Assembly (NCBI GenBank): GCA_037783545.1 | Contig: JBBELK010000489.1 | Coordinates: forward strand, 182,495-246,494 | DNA from: Henricia sp. BOLD:AAB3569 | Lineage: Eukaryota; Echinodermata; Asteroidea; Spinulosida; Echinasteridae | Direction of reading: 5' to 3' | Length of the DNA stretch: 64,000 bases | Shown here: piece after piece, positions 24,234-36,706 of the stretch | Layout: each line of letters opens with the position of its first letter | Numbering within the stretch: position 1 is the stretch's first letter | Made by a program: the position numbers and the translations under genes | The notes under the pieces: model-generated | The model's database searches: none | What the model saw: the letters and a program-made list of their open reading frames with translations, nothing else | What the model was told of the DNA's origin: nothing

Positions 24234-27200
24234 TCACGCAAACCGTGGCTGTCTGTACACACCTCTTTGGGGTACTCCTGAGTTGTGCGCATGCTTAGTC
24301 ATTCGGACTGTCGTTAACGCACCGCAGTTTGGGTCGGCAATTTGGTCAAAGTGTGGTCCAAACGTCGGCAAATTTGGAGGTCGAAAAATGTTCCGACGAA
24401 CTTCAAATTTTGCATGCCCTAAACTCTCTATATTGCGCACTTGTCATAAAAAATTGACAGACTTTCGCCTGGAAATGGCAGAGAAATTTCAAAGTTTAGA
24501 AAAAACTGGGTTGAGGCTTCCTGACTGCTCTCACGCAAACCGTGGCTGTCTGTACACACCTCTTTGGGGTACTCCTGAGTTGTGCGCATGCTCAGTCATT
24601 CGGACTGTCGTTAACGCACCGCAGTTTGGCTCGGCAATTTGGTCAAAGTGTGGTCCAAACGTCGGCAAATTTGGAGGTCGAAAAATGTTCCGACGAACTT
24701 CAAATTTTGCATGCCCTAAACTCTCTATATTGCGCACTTGTCATAAAAAAATGACAGACTTTCGCCGGGAAATGGCAGAGAAATTTCAAAGTTTAGAAAA
24801 AACTGGGTTGAGGCTTCCTGACTGCTCTCACGCAAACCGTGGCTGTCTGTACACACCTCTTTGGGGTACTCCTGAGTTGTGCGCATGCTCAGTCATTCGG
24901 ACTGTCGTTAACGCACCGCAGTTTGGCTCGGCAATTTGGTCAAAGTGTGGTCCAAACGTCGGCAAATTTGGAGGTCGAAAAATGTTCCGACGAACTTCAA
25001 ATTTTGCATGCCCTAAACTCTCTATATTGCGCACTTGTCATAAACAATTGACAGACTTTCGCCGGGAAATGGCAGAGAAATTTCAAAGTTTAGAAAAAAC
25101 TGGGTTGAGGCTTCCTGACTGCTCTCACGCAAACCGTGGCTGTCTGTACACACCTCTTTGGGGTACTCCTGAGTTGTGCGCATGCTCAGTCATTCGGACT
25201 GTCGTTAACGCACCGCAGTGTGGCTCGGCAATTTGGTCAAAGTGTGGTCCAAACGTCGGCAAATTTGGAGGTCGAAAAATGTTCCGACGAACTTCAAATT
25301 TTGCATGCCCTAAACTCTCTATATTGCGCACTTGTCATAAAAAATTGACAGACTTTCGCCGGGAAATGGCAGAGAAATTTCAAAGTTTAGAAAAAACTGG
25401 GTTGAGGCTTCCTGACTGCTCTCACGCAAACCGTGGCTGTCTGTACACACCTCTTTGGGGTACTCCTGAGTTGTGCGCATGCTCAGTCATTCGGACTGTC
25501 GTTAACGCACCGCAGTTTGGCTCGGCAATTTGGTCAAAGTGTGGTCCAAACGTCGGCAAATTTGGAGGTCGAAAAATGTTCCGACGAACTTCAAATTTTG
25601 CATGCCCTAAACTCTCTATATTGCGCACTTGTCATAAAAAATTGACAGACTTTCGCCGGGAAATGGCAGAGAAATTTCAAAGTTTAGAAAAAACTGGGTT
25701 GAGGCTTCCTGACTGCTCTCACGCAAACCGTGGCTGTCTGTACACACCTCTTTGGGGTACTCCTGAGTTGTGCGCATGCTCAGTCATTCGGACTGTCGTT
25801 AACGCACCGCAGTTTGGCTCGGCAATTTGGTCAAAGTGTGGTCCAAACGTCGGCAAATTTGGAGGTCGAAAAATGTTCCGACGAACTTCAAATTTTGCAG
25901 CCCTAAACTCTCTATATTGCGCACTTGTCATAAAAAATTGACAGACTTTCGCCGGGAAATGGCAGAGAAATTTCAAAGTTTAGAAAAAAACTGGGTTGAG
26001 GCTTCCTGACTGCTCTCACGCAAACCGTGGCTGTCTGTACACACCTCTTTGGGGTACTCCTGAGTTGTGCGCATGCTCAGTCATTCGGACTGTCGTTAAC
26101 GCACCGCAGTTTGGCTCGGCAATTTGGTCAAAGTGTGGTCCAAACGTCGGCAAATTTGGAGGTCGAAAAATGTTCCGACGAACTTCAAATTTTGCATGCC
26201 CTAAACTCTCTATATTGCGCACTTGTCATAAAAAATTGACAGACTTTCGCCGGGAAATGGCAGAGAAATTTCAAAGTTTAGAAAAAACTGGGTTGAGGCT
26301 TCCTGACTGCTCTCACGCAAACCGTGGCTGTCTGTACACACCTCTTTGGGGTACTCCTGAGTTGTGCGCATGCTCGGACTGTCGTTAACGCACCGCAGTG
26401 TGGCTCGGCAATTTGGTCAAAGTGTGGTCCAAACGTCGGCAAATTTGGAGGTCGAAAAATTTTCCGACGAACTTCAAATTTTGCATGCTCTAAACTCTCT
26501 ATATTGCGCACTTGTCATAAAAAATTGACAGACTTTCGCCGGGAAATGGCAGAGAAATTTCAAAGTTTAGAAAAAACTGGGTTGAGGCTTCCTGACTGCT
26601 CTCACGCAAACCGTGGCTGTCTGTACACACCTCTTTGGGGTACTCCTGAGTTGTGCGCATGCTCAGTCATTCGGACTGTCGTTAACGCACCGCAGTTTGG
26701 CTCGGCAATTTGGTCAAAGTGTGGTCCAAACGTCGGCAAATTTGGAGGTCGAAAAATGTTCCGACGAACTTCAAATTTTGCATGCCCTAAACTCTCTAAA
26801 TTGCGCACTTGTCATAAAAAATTGACAGACTTTCGCCGGGAAATGGCATAGAAATTTCAAAGTTTAGAAAAAACTGGGTTGAGGCTTCCTGACTGCTCTC
26901 ACGGAAACCGTGGCTGTCTGTACACACCTCTTTGGGGTACTCCTGAGTTGTGCGCATGCTTAGTCATTCGGACTGTCGTTAACGCACCGCAGTTTGGGTC
27001 GGCAATTTGGTCAAAGTGTGGTCCAAACGTCGGCAAATTTGGAGGTCGAAAAATGTTCCGACGAACTTCAAATTTTGCATGCCCTAAACTCTCTATATTG
27101 CGCACTTGTCATAAAAAATTGACAGACTTTCGCCTGGAAATGGCAGAGAAATTTCAAAGTTTAGAAAAAACTGGGTTGAGGCTTCCTGACTGCTCTCACG

Positions 27201-27410
27201 CAAACCGTGGCTGTCTGTACACACCTCTTTGGGGTACTCCTGAGTTGTGCGCATGCTCAGTCATTCGGACTGTCGTTAACGCACCGCAGTTTGGCTCGGC
27301 AATTTGGTCAAAGTGTGGTCCAAACGTCGGCAAATTTGGAGGTCGAAAAATGTTCCGACGAACTTCAAATTTTGCATGCCCTAAACTCTCTATATTGCGC
27401 ACTTGTCATA
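24234..27410. repeat. Segment duplicated 7,429 bp downstream
   Basis: The ordered variants of this segment reappear at 31663-34839 with a constant offset of 7,429 bp: catgcttagtc (24297 and 31726 region), aaaaaaatgac, aaacaattgac, cagtgtgg, ttttgcagccc (25898 and 33327), a seven-A run before ctggg, the 8-bp deletion, aaaattttccg and the ggcatag stop. Similarity stops near 27490 against 34920, where the downstream monomers carry different variants. Confidence 0.85.
26278..27195. repeat. Tagged cassette, copy 1 of 4
   Basis: This cassette spans three monomers, the first of which has the 8-bp deletion. It carries a unique set of linked variants: gaaaaattttccg near 26455 (abolishing the usual ATG), ctctaaattg near 26797, ggcatag creating TAG at 26849-26851, cacggaaacc near 26902, catgcttagtc near 26956 and tttgggtcgg near 26993. 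The full linked set occurs four times in the window, so it was copied as a block. Confidence 0.9.
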
Positions 27411-28819
27411 AAAAAATGACAGACTTTCGCCGGGAAATGGCAGAGAAATTTCAAAGTTTAGAAAAAACTGGGTTGAGGCTTCCTGACTGCTCTCACGCAA
27501 ACCGTGGCTGTCTGTACACACCTCTTTGGGGTACTCCTGAGTTGTGCGCATGCTCAGTCATTCGGACTGTCGTTAACGCACCGCAGTTTGGCTCGGCAAT
27601 TTGGTCAAAGTGTGGTCCAAACGTCGGCAAATTTGGAGGTCGAAAAATGTTCCGACGAACTTCAAATTTTGCATGCCCTAAACTCTCTATATTGCGCACT
27701 TGTCATAAAAAATTGACAGACTTTCGCCGGGAAATGGCAGAGAAATTTCAAAGTTTAGAAAAAACTGGGTTGAGGCTTCCTGACTGCTCTCACGCAAACC
27801 GTGGCTGTCTGTACACACCTCTTTGGGGTACTCCTGAGTTGTGCGCATGCTCGGACTGTCGTTAACGCACCGCAGTTTGGCTCGGCAATTTGGTCAAAGT
27901 GTGGTCCAAACGTCGGCAAATTTGGAGGTCGAAAAATGTTCCGACGAACTTCAAATTTTGCATGCCCTAAACTCTCTATATTGCGCACTTGTCATAAAAA
28001 ATTGACAGACTTTCGCCGGGAAATGGCAGAGAAATGTCAAATTTTAGAAAAAACTGGGTTGAGGCTTCCTGACTGCTCTCACGCAAACCGTGGCTGTCTG
28101 TACACACCTCTTTGGGGTACTCCTGAGTTGTGCGCATGCTCAGTCATTCGGACTGTCGTTAACGCACCGCAGTTTGGCTCGGCAATTTGGTCAAAGTGTG
28201 GTCCAAACGTCGGCAAATTTGGAGGTCGAAAAATGTTCCGACGAACTTCAAATTTGGCATGCCCTAAACTCTCTATATTGCGCACTTGTCATAAAAAATT
28301 GACAGACTTTCGCCGGGAAATGGCAGAGAAATTTCAAAGTTTAGAAAAAACTGGGTTGAGGCTTCCTGACTGCTCTCACGCAAACCGTGGCTGTCTGTAC
28401 ACACCTCTTTGGGGTACTCCTGAGTTGTGCGCATGCTCAGTCATTCGGACTGTCGTTAACGCAACGCAGTTTGGGGCGGTCGGGTTGGCGTACGGGTTCT
28501 TTCCTCGCTGGCCTGTGATGACCGCTTTCCAAAGGACTACCCTTGCACATAGGTAGTTTGGAGGAGTTTTTCGCGGAATCCCGTGATGTCCTGGAACGTT
28601 GCTCAATGATGGAGTGACCAGTACGTACGTCACGGGGAACGCCGATGCAATTTTGGAACACGATTGGATCCGAGTCTGCGGTCTTGATTCTTCCAGACCT
28701 GGACTGGTGACGATTGTGGTTTTATGAGGATGTACCTGTGGTGCTTCTCGAAGGATATGACCTGATACTCGGACACGATCGACCAAGATTGGTGATGATT
28801 GTGATGGAGAATACTCGCC

Positions 28820-29097
28820 GGATAATGACCTGGATTGGCAACGACAACGAATGAGGAAATTTGGTGGATAAATGACCTGGACTGGCAACGACAACGAATG
28901 AGGAAATTTGGCAATAACGGCGAACAATTGGTGGATAAATGACCTGGACTGGCAACGACTACGAATGAGGAAATTTGGCAATAACGGCGAACGCTTAGTG
29001 GATAAATGACCTGGACTGGCAACGACTACGAATGAGGAAATTTGGCAATAACGGCGAACGCTTAGTGGATAAATGACCTGGACTGGCAACGACAACG
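28820..29097. repeat. 67-bp minisatellite inside the insert, copy 2
   Basis: It has the same unit structure as at 12435-12712, shifted by 16,385 bp, with the same shortened first unit and the same internal variants. Equal unit number in both copies shows that the minisatellite has not changed length since the insert was duplicated. Confidence 0.95.
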
Positions 29098-29142
29098 GCT
29101 GAAGCACTGGTTCTATCGGTAACAACGTTGGACTGGTTAGCG

Positions 29143-29166
29143 TGTTTTATTCGGACGAATAAAACA
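29143..29166. other. Perfect 11-bp hairpin with AATAAA, copy 2
   Basis: Exact copy of the hairpin at 12758-12781 within the second insert, with the same ga loop and the same A-rich continuation into satellite. Confidence 0.6.
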
Positions 29167-31462
29167 TTTTAGAAAAAGGCAATTTGGTCAAAGTGTGGTC
29201 CAAACGTCGGCAAATTTGGAGGTCGAAAAATGTTCCGACGAACTTCAAATTTTGCATGCCCTAAACTCTCTATATTGCGCACTTGTCATAAAAAATTGAC
29301 AGACTTTCGCCGGGAAATGGCAGAGAAATTTCAAAGTTTAGAAAAAACTGGGTTGAGGCTTCCTGACTGCTCTCACGCAAACCGTGGCTGTCTGTACACA
29401 CCTCTTTGGGGTACTCCTGAGTTGTGCGCATGCTCAGTCATTCGGACTGTCGTTAACGCACCGCAGTTTGGCTCGGCAATTTGGTCAAAGTGTGGTCCAA
29501 ACGTCGGCAAATTTGGAGGTCGAAAAATGTTCCGACGAACTTCAAATTTTGCATGCCCTAAACTCTCTATATTGCGCACTTGTCATAAAAAATTGACAGA
29601 CTTTCGCCTGGAAATGGCAGAGAAATTTCAAAGTTTAGAAAAAACTGGGTTGAGGCTTCCTGACTGCTCTCACGCAAACCGTGGCTGTCTGTACACACCT
29701 CTTTGGGGTACTCCTGAGTTGTGCGCATGCTCAGTCATTCGGACTGTCGTTAACGCACCGCAGTTTGGCTCGGCAATTTGGTCAAAGTGTGGTCCAAACG
29801 TCGGCAAATTTGGAGGTCGAAAAATGTTCCGACGAACTTCAAATTTTGCATGCCCTAAACTCTCTATATTGCGCACTTGTCATAAAAAATTGACAGACTT
29901 TCGCCTGGAAATGGCAGAGAAATTTCAAAGTTTAGAAAAAACTGGGTTGAGGCTTCCTGACTGCTCTCACGGAAACCGTGGCTGTCTGTACACACCTCTT
30001 TGGGGTACTCCTGAGTTGTGCGCATGCTTAGTCATTCGGACTGTCGTTAACGCACCGCAGTTTGGGTCGGCAATTTGGTCAAAGTGTGGTCCAAACGTCG
30101 GCAAATTTGGAGGTCGAAAAATGTTCCGACGAACTTCAAATTTTGCATGCCCTAAACTCTCTATATTGCGCACTTGTCATAAAAAATTGACAGACTTTCG
30201 CCTGGAAATGGCAGAGAAATTTCAAAGTTTAGAAAAAACTGGGTTGAGGCTTCCTGACTGCTCTCACGCAAACCGTGGCTGTCTGTACACACCTCTTTGG
30301 GGTACTCCTGAGTTGTGCGCATGCTCAGTCATTCGGACTGTCGTTAACGCACCGCAGTTTGGCTCGGCAATTTGGTCAAAGTGTGGTCCAAACGTCGGCA
30401 AATTTGGAGGTCGAAAAATGTTCCGACGAACTTCAAATTTTGCATGCCCTAAACTCTCTATATTGCGCACTTGTCATAAAAAAATGACAGACTTTCGCCG
30501 GGAAATGGCAGAGAAATTTCAAAGTTTAGAAAAAACTGGGTTGAGGCTTCCTGACTGCTCTCACGCAAACCGTGGCTGTCTGTACACACCTCTTTGGGGT
30601 ACTCCTGAGTTGTGCGCATGCTCAGTCATTCGGACTGTCGTTAACGCACCGCAGTTTGGCTCGGCAATTTGGTCAAAGTGTGGTCCAAACGTCGGCAAAT
30701 TTGGAGGTCGAAAAATGTTCCGACGAACTTCAAATTTTGCATGCCCTAAACTCTCTATATTGCGCACTTGTCATAAAAAAATGACAGACTTTCGCCGGGA
30801 AATGGCAGAGAAATTTCAAAGTTTAGAAAAAACTGGGTTGAGGCTTCCTGACTGCTCTCACGCAAACCGTGGCTGTCTGTACACACCTCTTTGGGGTACT
30901 CCTGAGTTGTGCGCATGCTCAGTCATTCGGACTGTCGTTAACGCACCGCAGTTTGGCTCGGCAATTTGGTCAAAGTGTGGTCCAAACGTCGGCAAATTTG
31001 GAGGTCGAAAAATGTTCCGACGAACTTCAAATTTTGCATGCCCTAAACTCTCTATATTGCGCACTTGTCATAAACAATTGACAGACTTTCGCCGGGAAAT
31101 GGCAGAGAAATTTCAAAGTTTAGAAAAAACTGGGTTGAGGCTTCCTGACTGCTCTCACGCAAACCGTGGCTGTCTGTACACACCTCTTTGGGGTACTCCT
31201 GAGTTGTGCGCATGCTCAGTCATTCGGACTGTCGTTAACGCACCGCAGTGTGGCTCGGCAATTTGGTCAAAGTGTGGTCCAAACGTCGGCAAATTTGGAG
31301 GTCGAAAAATGTTCCGACGAACTTCAAATTTTGCATGCTCTAAACTCTCTATATTGCGCACTTGTCATAAAAAATTGACAGACTTTCGCCGGGAAATGGC
31401 AGAGAAATTTCAAAGTTTAGAAAAAACTGGGTTGAGGCTTCCTGACTGCTCTCACGCAAACC

Positions 31463-34400
31463 GTGGCTGTCTGTACACACCTCTTTGGGGTACTCCTGAG
31501 TTGTGCGCATGCTCAGTCATTCGGACTGTCGTTAACGCACCGCAGTTTGGCTCGGCAATTTGGTCAAAGTGTGGTCAATAAAAAATTGACAGACTTTCGC
31601 CGGGAAATGGCAGAGAAATTTCAAAGTTTAGAAAAAACTGGGTTGAGGCTTCCTGACTGCTCTCACGCAAACCGTGGCTGTCTGTACACACCTCTTTGGG
31701 GTACTCCTGAGTTGTGCGCATGCTTAGTCATTCGGACTGTCGTTAACGCACCGCAGTTTGGGTCGGCAATTTGGTCAAAGTGTGGTCCAAACGTCGGCAA
31801 ATTTGGAGGTCGAAAAATGTTCCGACGAACTTCAAATTTTGCATGCCCTAAACTCTCTATATTGCGCACTTGTCATAAAAAATTGACAGACTTTCGCCTG
31901 GAAATGGCAGAGAAATTTCAAAGTTTAGAAAAAACTGGGTTGAGGCTTCCTGACTGCTCTCACGCAAACCGTGGCTGTCTGTACACACCTCTTTGGGGTA
32001 CTCCTGAGTTGTGCGCATGCTCAGTCATTCGGACTGTCGTTAACGCACCGCAGTTTGGCTCGGCAATTTGGTCAAAGTGTGGTCCAAACGTCGGCAAATT
32101 TGGAGGTCGAAAAATGTTCCGACGAACTTCAAATTTTGCATGCCCTAAACTCTCTATATTGCGCACTTGTCATAAAAAAATGACAGACTTTCGCCGGGAA
32201 ATGGCAGAGAAATTTCAAAGTTTAGAAAAAACTGGGTTGAGGCTTCCTGACTGCTCTCACGCAAACCGTGGCTGTCTGTACACACCTCTTTGGGGTACTC
32301 CTGAGTTGTGCGCATGCTCAGTCATTCGGACTGTCGTTAACGCACCGCAGTTTGGCTCGGCAATTTGGTCAAAGTGTGGTCCAAACGTCGGCAAATTTGG
32401 AGGTCGAAAAATGTTCCGACGAACTTCAAATTTTGCATGCCCTAAACTCTCTATATTGCGCACTTGTCATAAACAATTGACAGACTTTCGCCGGGAAATG
32501 GCAGAGAAATTTCAAAGTTTAGAAAAAACTGGGTTGAGGCTTCCTGACTGCTCTCACGCAAACCGTGGCTGTCTGTACACACCTCTTTGGGGTACTCCTG
32601 AGTTGTGCGCATGCTCAGTCATTCGGACTGTCGTTAACGCACCGCAGTGTGGCTCGGCAATTTGGTCAAAGTGTGGTCCAAACGTCGGCAAATTTGGAGG
32701 TCGAAAAATGTTCCGACGAACTTCAAATTTTGCATGCCCTAAACTCTCTATATTGCGCACTTGTCATAAAAAATTGACAGACTTTCGCCGGGAAATGGCA
32801 GAGAAATTTCAAAGTTTAGAAAAAACTGGGTTGAGGCTTCCTGACTGCTCTCACGCAAACCGTGGCTGTCTGTACACACCTCTTTGGGGTACTCCTGAGT
32901 TGTGCGCATGCTCAGTCATTCGGACTGTCGTTAACGCACCGCAGTTTGGCTCGGCAATTTGGTCAAAGTGTGGTCCAAACGTCGGCAAATTTGGAGGTCG
33001 AAAAATGTTCCGACGAACTTCAAATTTTGCATGCCCTAAACTCTCTATATTGCGCACTTGTCATAAAAAATTGACAGACTTTCGCCGGGAAATGGCAGAG
33101 AAATTTCAAAGTTTAGAAAAAACTGGGTTGAGGCTTCCTGACTGCTCTCACGCAAACCGTGGCTGTCTGTACACACCTCTTTGGGGTACTCCTGAGTTGT
33201 GCGCATGCTCAGTCATTCGGACTGTCGTTAACGCACCGCAGTTTGGCTCGGCAATTTGGTCAAAGTGTGGTCCAAACGTCGGCAAATTTGGAGGTCGAAA
33301 AATGTTCCGACGAACTTCAAATTTTGCAGCCCTAAACTCTCTATATTGCGCACTTGTCATAAAAAATTGACAGACTTTCGCCGGGAAATGGCAGAGAAAT
33401 TTCAAAGTTTAGAAAAAAACTGGGTTGAGGCTTCCTGACTGCTCTCACGCAAACCGTGGCTGTCTGTACACACCTCTTTGGGGTACTCCTGAGTTGTGCG
33501 CATGCTCAGTCATTCGGACTGTCGTTAACGCACCGCAGTTTGGCTCGGCAATTTGGTCAAAGTGTGGTCCAAACGTCGGCAAATTTGGAGGTCGAAAAAT
33601 GTTCCGACGAACTTCAAATTTTGCATGCCCTAAACTCTCTATATTGCGCACTTGTCATAAAAAATTGACAGACTTTCGCCGGGAAATGGCAGAGAAATTT
33701 CAAAGTTTAGAAAAAACTGGGTTGAGGCTTCCTGACTGCTCTCACGCAAACCGTGGCTGTCTGTACACACCTCTTTGGGGTACTCCTGAGTTGTGCGCAT
33801 GCTCGGACTGTCGTTAACGCACCGCAGTGTGGCTCGGCAATTTGGTCAAAGTGTGGTCCAAACGTCGGCAAATTTGGAGGTCGAAAAATTTTCCGACGAA
33901 CTTCAAATTTTGCATGCTCTAAACTCTCTATATTGCGCACTTGTCATAAAAAATTGACAGACTTTCGCCGGGAAATGGCAGAGAAATTTCAAAGTTTAGA
34001 AAAAACTGGGTTGAGGCTTCCTGACTGCTCTCACGCAAACCGTGGCTGTCTGTACACACCTCTTTGGGGTACTCCTGAGTTGTGCGCATGCTCAGTCATT
34101 CGGACTGTCGTTAACGCACCGCAGTTTGGCTCGGCAATTTGGTCAAAGTGTGGTCCAAACGTCGGCAAATTTGGAGGTCGAAAAATGTTCCGACGAACTT
34201 CAAATTTTGCATGCCCTAAACTCTCTAAATTGCGCACTTGTCATAAAAAATTGACAGACTTTCGCCGGGAAATGGCATAGAAATTTCAAAGTTTAGAAAA
34301 AACTGGGTTGAGGCTTCCTGACTGCTCTCACGGAAACCGTGGCTGTCTGTACACACCTCTTTGGGGTACTCCTGAGTTGTGCGCATGCTTAGTCATTCGG

Positions 34401-35415
34401 ACTGTCGTTAACGCACCGCAGTTTGGGTCGGCAATTTGGTCAAAGTGTGGTCCAAACGTCGGCAAATTTGGAGGTCGAAAAATGTTCCGACGAACTTCAA
34501 ATTTTGCATGCCCTAAACTCTCTATATTGCGCACTTGTCATAAAAAATTGACAGACTTTCGCCTGGAAATGGCAGAGAAATTTCAAAGTTTAGAAAAAAC
34601 TGGGTTGAGGCTTCCTGACTGCTCTCACGCAAACCGTGGCTGTCTGTACACACCTCTTTGGGGTACTCCTGAGTTGTGCGCATGCTCAGTCATTCGGACT
34701 GTCGTTAACGCACCGCAGTTTGGCTCGGCAATTTGGTCAAAGTGTGGTCCAAACGTCGGCAAATTTGGAGGTCGAAAAATGTTCCGACGAACTTCAAATT
34801 TTGCATGCCCTAAACTCTCTATATTGCGCACTTGTCATAAAAAAATGACAGACTTTCGCCGGGAAATGGCAGAGAAATTTCAAAGTTTAGAAAAAACTGG
34901 GTTGAGGCTTCCTGACTGCTCTCACGCAAACCGTGGCTGTCTGTACACACCTCTTTGGGGTACTCCTGAGTTGTGCGCATGCTCAGTCATTCGGACTGTC
35001 GTTAACGCACCGCAGTTTGGCTCGGCAATTTGGTCAAAGTGTGGTCCAAACGTCGGCAAATTTGGAGGTCGAAAAATGTTCCGACGAACTTCAAATTTTG
35101 CATGCCCTAAACTCTCTATATTGCGCACTTGTCATAAACAATTGACAGACTTTCGCCGGGAAATGGCAGAGAAATTTCAAAGTTTAGAAAAAACTGGGTT
35201 GAGGCTTCCTGACTGCTCTCACGCAAACCGTGGCTGTCTGTACACACCTCTTTGGGGTACTCCTGAGTTGTGCGCATGCTCAGTCATTCGGACTGTCGTT
35301 AACGCACCGCAGTTTGGCTCGGCAATTTGGTCAAAGTGTGGTCCAAACGTCGGCAAATTTGGAGGTCGAAAAATGTTCCGACGAACTTCAAATTTTGCAT
35401 GCCCTAAACTCTCTA
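31463..35415. repeat. 5,244-bp offset higher-order repeat, copy 1
   Basis: Roughly 3.95 kb that reappears at 36707-40659 at a constant offset of 5,244 bp. The 635-codon open frame starting at its left end translates identically in both copies. Shared rare markers are an 86-bp deletion (gtggtc joined to aataaaaaattgac at 31576), catgcttagtc, cagtgtgg, ttttgcagccc near 33327, the seven-A run, the 8-bp deletion at 33804 and the ggcatag stop at 34278-34280. Very high identity over this length indicates recent amplification. Confidence 0.88.
33707..34624. repeat. Tagged cassette, copy 2 of 4
   Basis: Carries the full linked variant set of 26278-27195, shifted by 7,429 bp, including aaaattttccg near 33885, TAG at 34278-34280 and cacggaaacc near 34330. 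Confidence 0.9.
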
Positions 35416-35480
35416 TATTGCGCACTTGTCATAAAAAATTGACAGACTTTCGCCGGGAAATGGCAGAGAAATTTCAAAGT

Positions 35481-36398
35481 TTAGAAAAAACTGGGTTGAG
35501 GCTTCCTGACTGCTCTCACGCAAACCGTGGCTGTCTGTACACACCTCTTTGGGGTACTCCTGAGTTGTGCGCATGCTCGGACTGTCGTTAACGCACCGCA
35601 GTGTGGCTCGGCAATTTGGTCAAAGTGTGGTCCAAACGTCGGCAAATTTGGAGGTCGAAAAATTTTCCGACGAACTTCAAATTTTGCATGCTCTAAACTC
35701 TCTATATTGCGCACTTGTCATAAAAAATTGACAGACTTTCGCCGGGAAATGGCAGAGAAATTTCAAAGTTTAGAAAAAACTGGGTTGAGGCTTCCTGACT
35801 GCTCTCACGCAAACCGTGGCTGTCTGTACACACCTCTTTGGGGTACTCCTGAGTTGTGCGCATGCTCAGTCATTCGGACTGTCGTTAACGCACCGCAGTT
35901 TGGCTCGGCAATTTGGTCAAAGTGTGGTCCAAACGTCGGCAAATTTGGAGGTCGAAAAATGTTCCGACGAACTTCAAATTTTGCATGCCCTAAACTCTCT
36001 AAATTGCGCACTTGTCATAAAAAATTGACAGACTTTCGCCGGGAAATGGCATAGAAATTTCAAAGTTTAGAAAAAACTGGGTTGAGGCTTCCTGACTGCT
36101 CTCACGGAAACCGTGGCTGTCTGTACACACCTCTTTGGGGTACTCCTGAGTTGTGCGCATGCTTAGTCATTCGGACTGTCGTTAACGCACCGCAGTTTGG
36201 GTCGGCAATTTGGTCAAAGTGTGGTCCAAACGTCGGCAAATTTGGAGGTCGAAAAATGTTCCGACGAACTTCAAATTTTGCATGCCCTAAACTCTCTATA
36301 TTGCGCACTTGTCATAAAAAATTGACAGACTTTCGCCTGGAAATGGCAGAGAAATTTCAAAGTTTAGAAAAAACTGGGTTGAGGCTTCCTGACTGCTC
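35481..36398. repeat. Tagged cassette, copy 3 of 4
   Basis: Same linked variants as copy 2, only 1,774 bp downstream of it, with TAG at 36052-36054. The next monomer differs: aaacaattgac follows directly here, whereas copy 2 is followed by aaaaaaatgac. The cassette therefore moved without its right neighbour, or one monomer was lost. Confidence 0.9.
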
Positions 36399-36706
36399 TC
36401 ACGCAAACCGTGGCTGTCTGTACACACCTCTTTGGGGTACTCCTGAGTTGTGCGCATGCTCAGTCATTCGGACTGTCGTTAACGCACCGCAGTTTGGCTC
36501 GGCAATTTGGTCAAAGTGTGGTCCAAACGTCGGCAAATTTGGAGGTCGAAAAATGTTCCGACGAACTTCAAATTTTGCATGCCCTAAACTCTCTATATTG
36601 CGCACTTGTCATAAACAATTGACAGACTTTCGCCGGGAAATGGCAGAGAAATTTCAAAGTTTAGAAAAAACTGGGTTGAGGCTTCCTGACTGCTCTCACG
36701 CAAACC

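Larger units (their letters stand above)
12793..28474. repeat. 297-bp satellite array, block II
   Basis: About 53 monomers in the same orientation as block I. Characteristic variants are cataaaaaaatgac (for cataaaaaattgac), cataaacaattgac, cgcagtgtgg, catgcttagtc with gggtcgg, and ttttgcagccc (a 2-bp loss, near 14940 and 25898). The order cgcctgg, then aaaaaaatgac, then aaacaattgac, then cagtgtgg recurs repeatedly and marks a local multi-monomer unit. Eight of the fifteen 289-bp monomers are here (13347 to 27852). No non-satellite sequence is seen within the block. Confidence 0.98.
28475..29177. other. 703-bp non-satellite insert, copy 2
   Basis: This is a second copy of 12090-12792 at an offset of exactly 16,385 bp, with the same junctions to satellite on both sides. 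I see no base difference between the two, and the predicted translations across both are identical. The immediate upstream monomers also match (8-bp deletion, gaaatgtcaaattttag, tttggcatg), so the insert was copied with its flanks. The first downstream monomer differs (cgccggg here, cgcctgg in copy 1), which limits the duplicated block on that side. Identity implies recent duplication or conversion. Confidence 0.93.
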
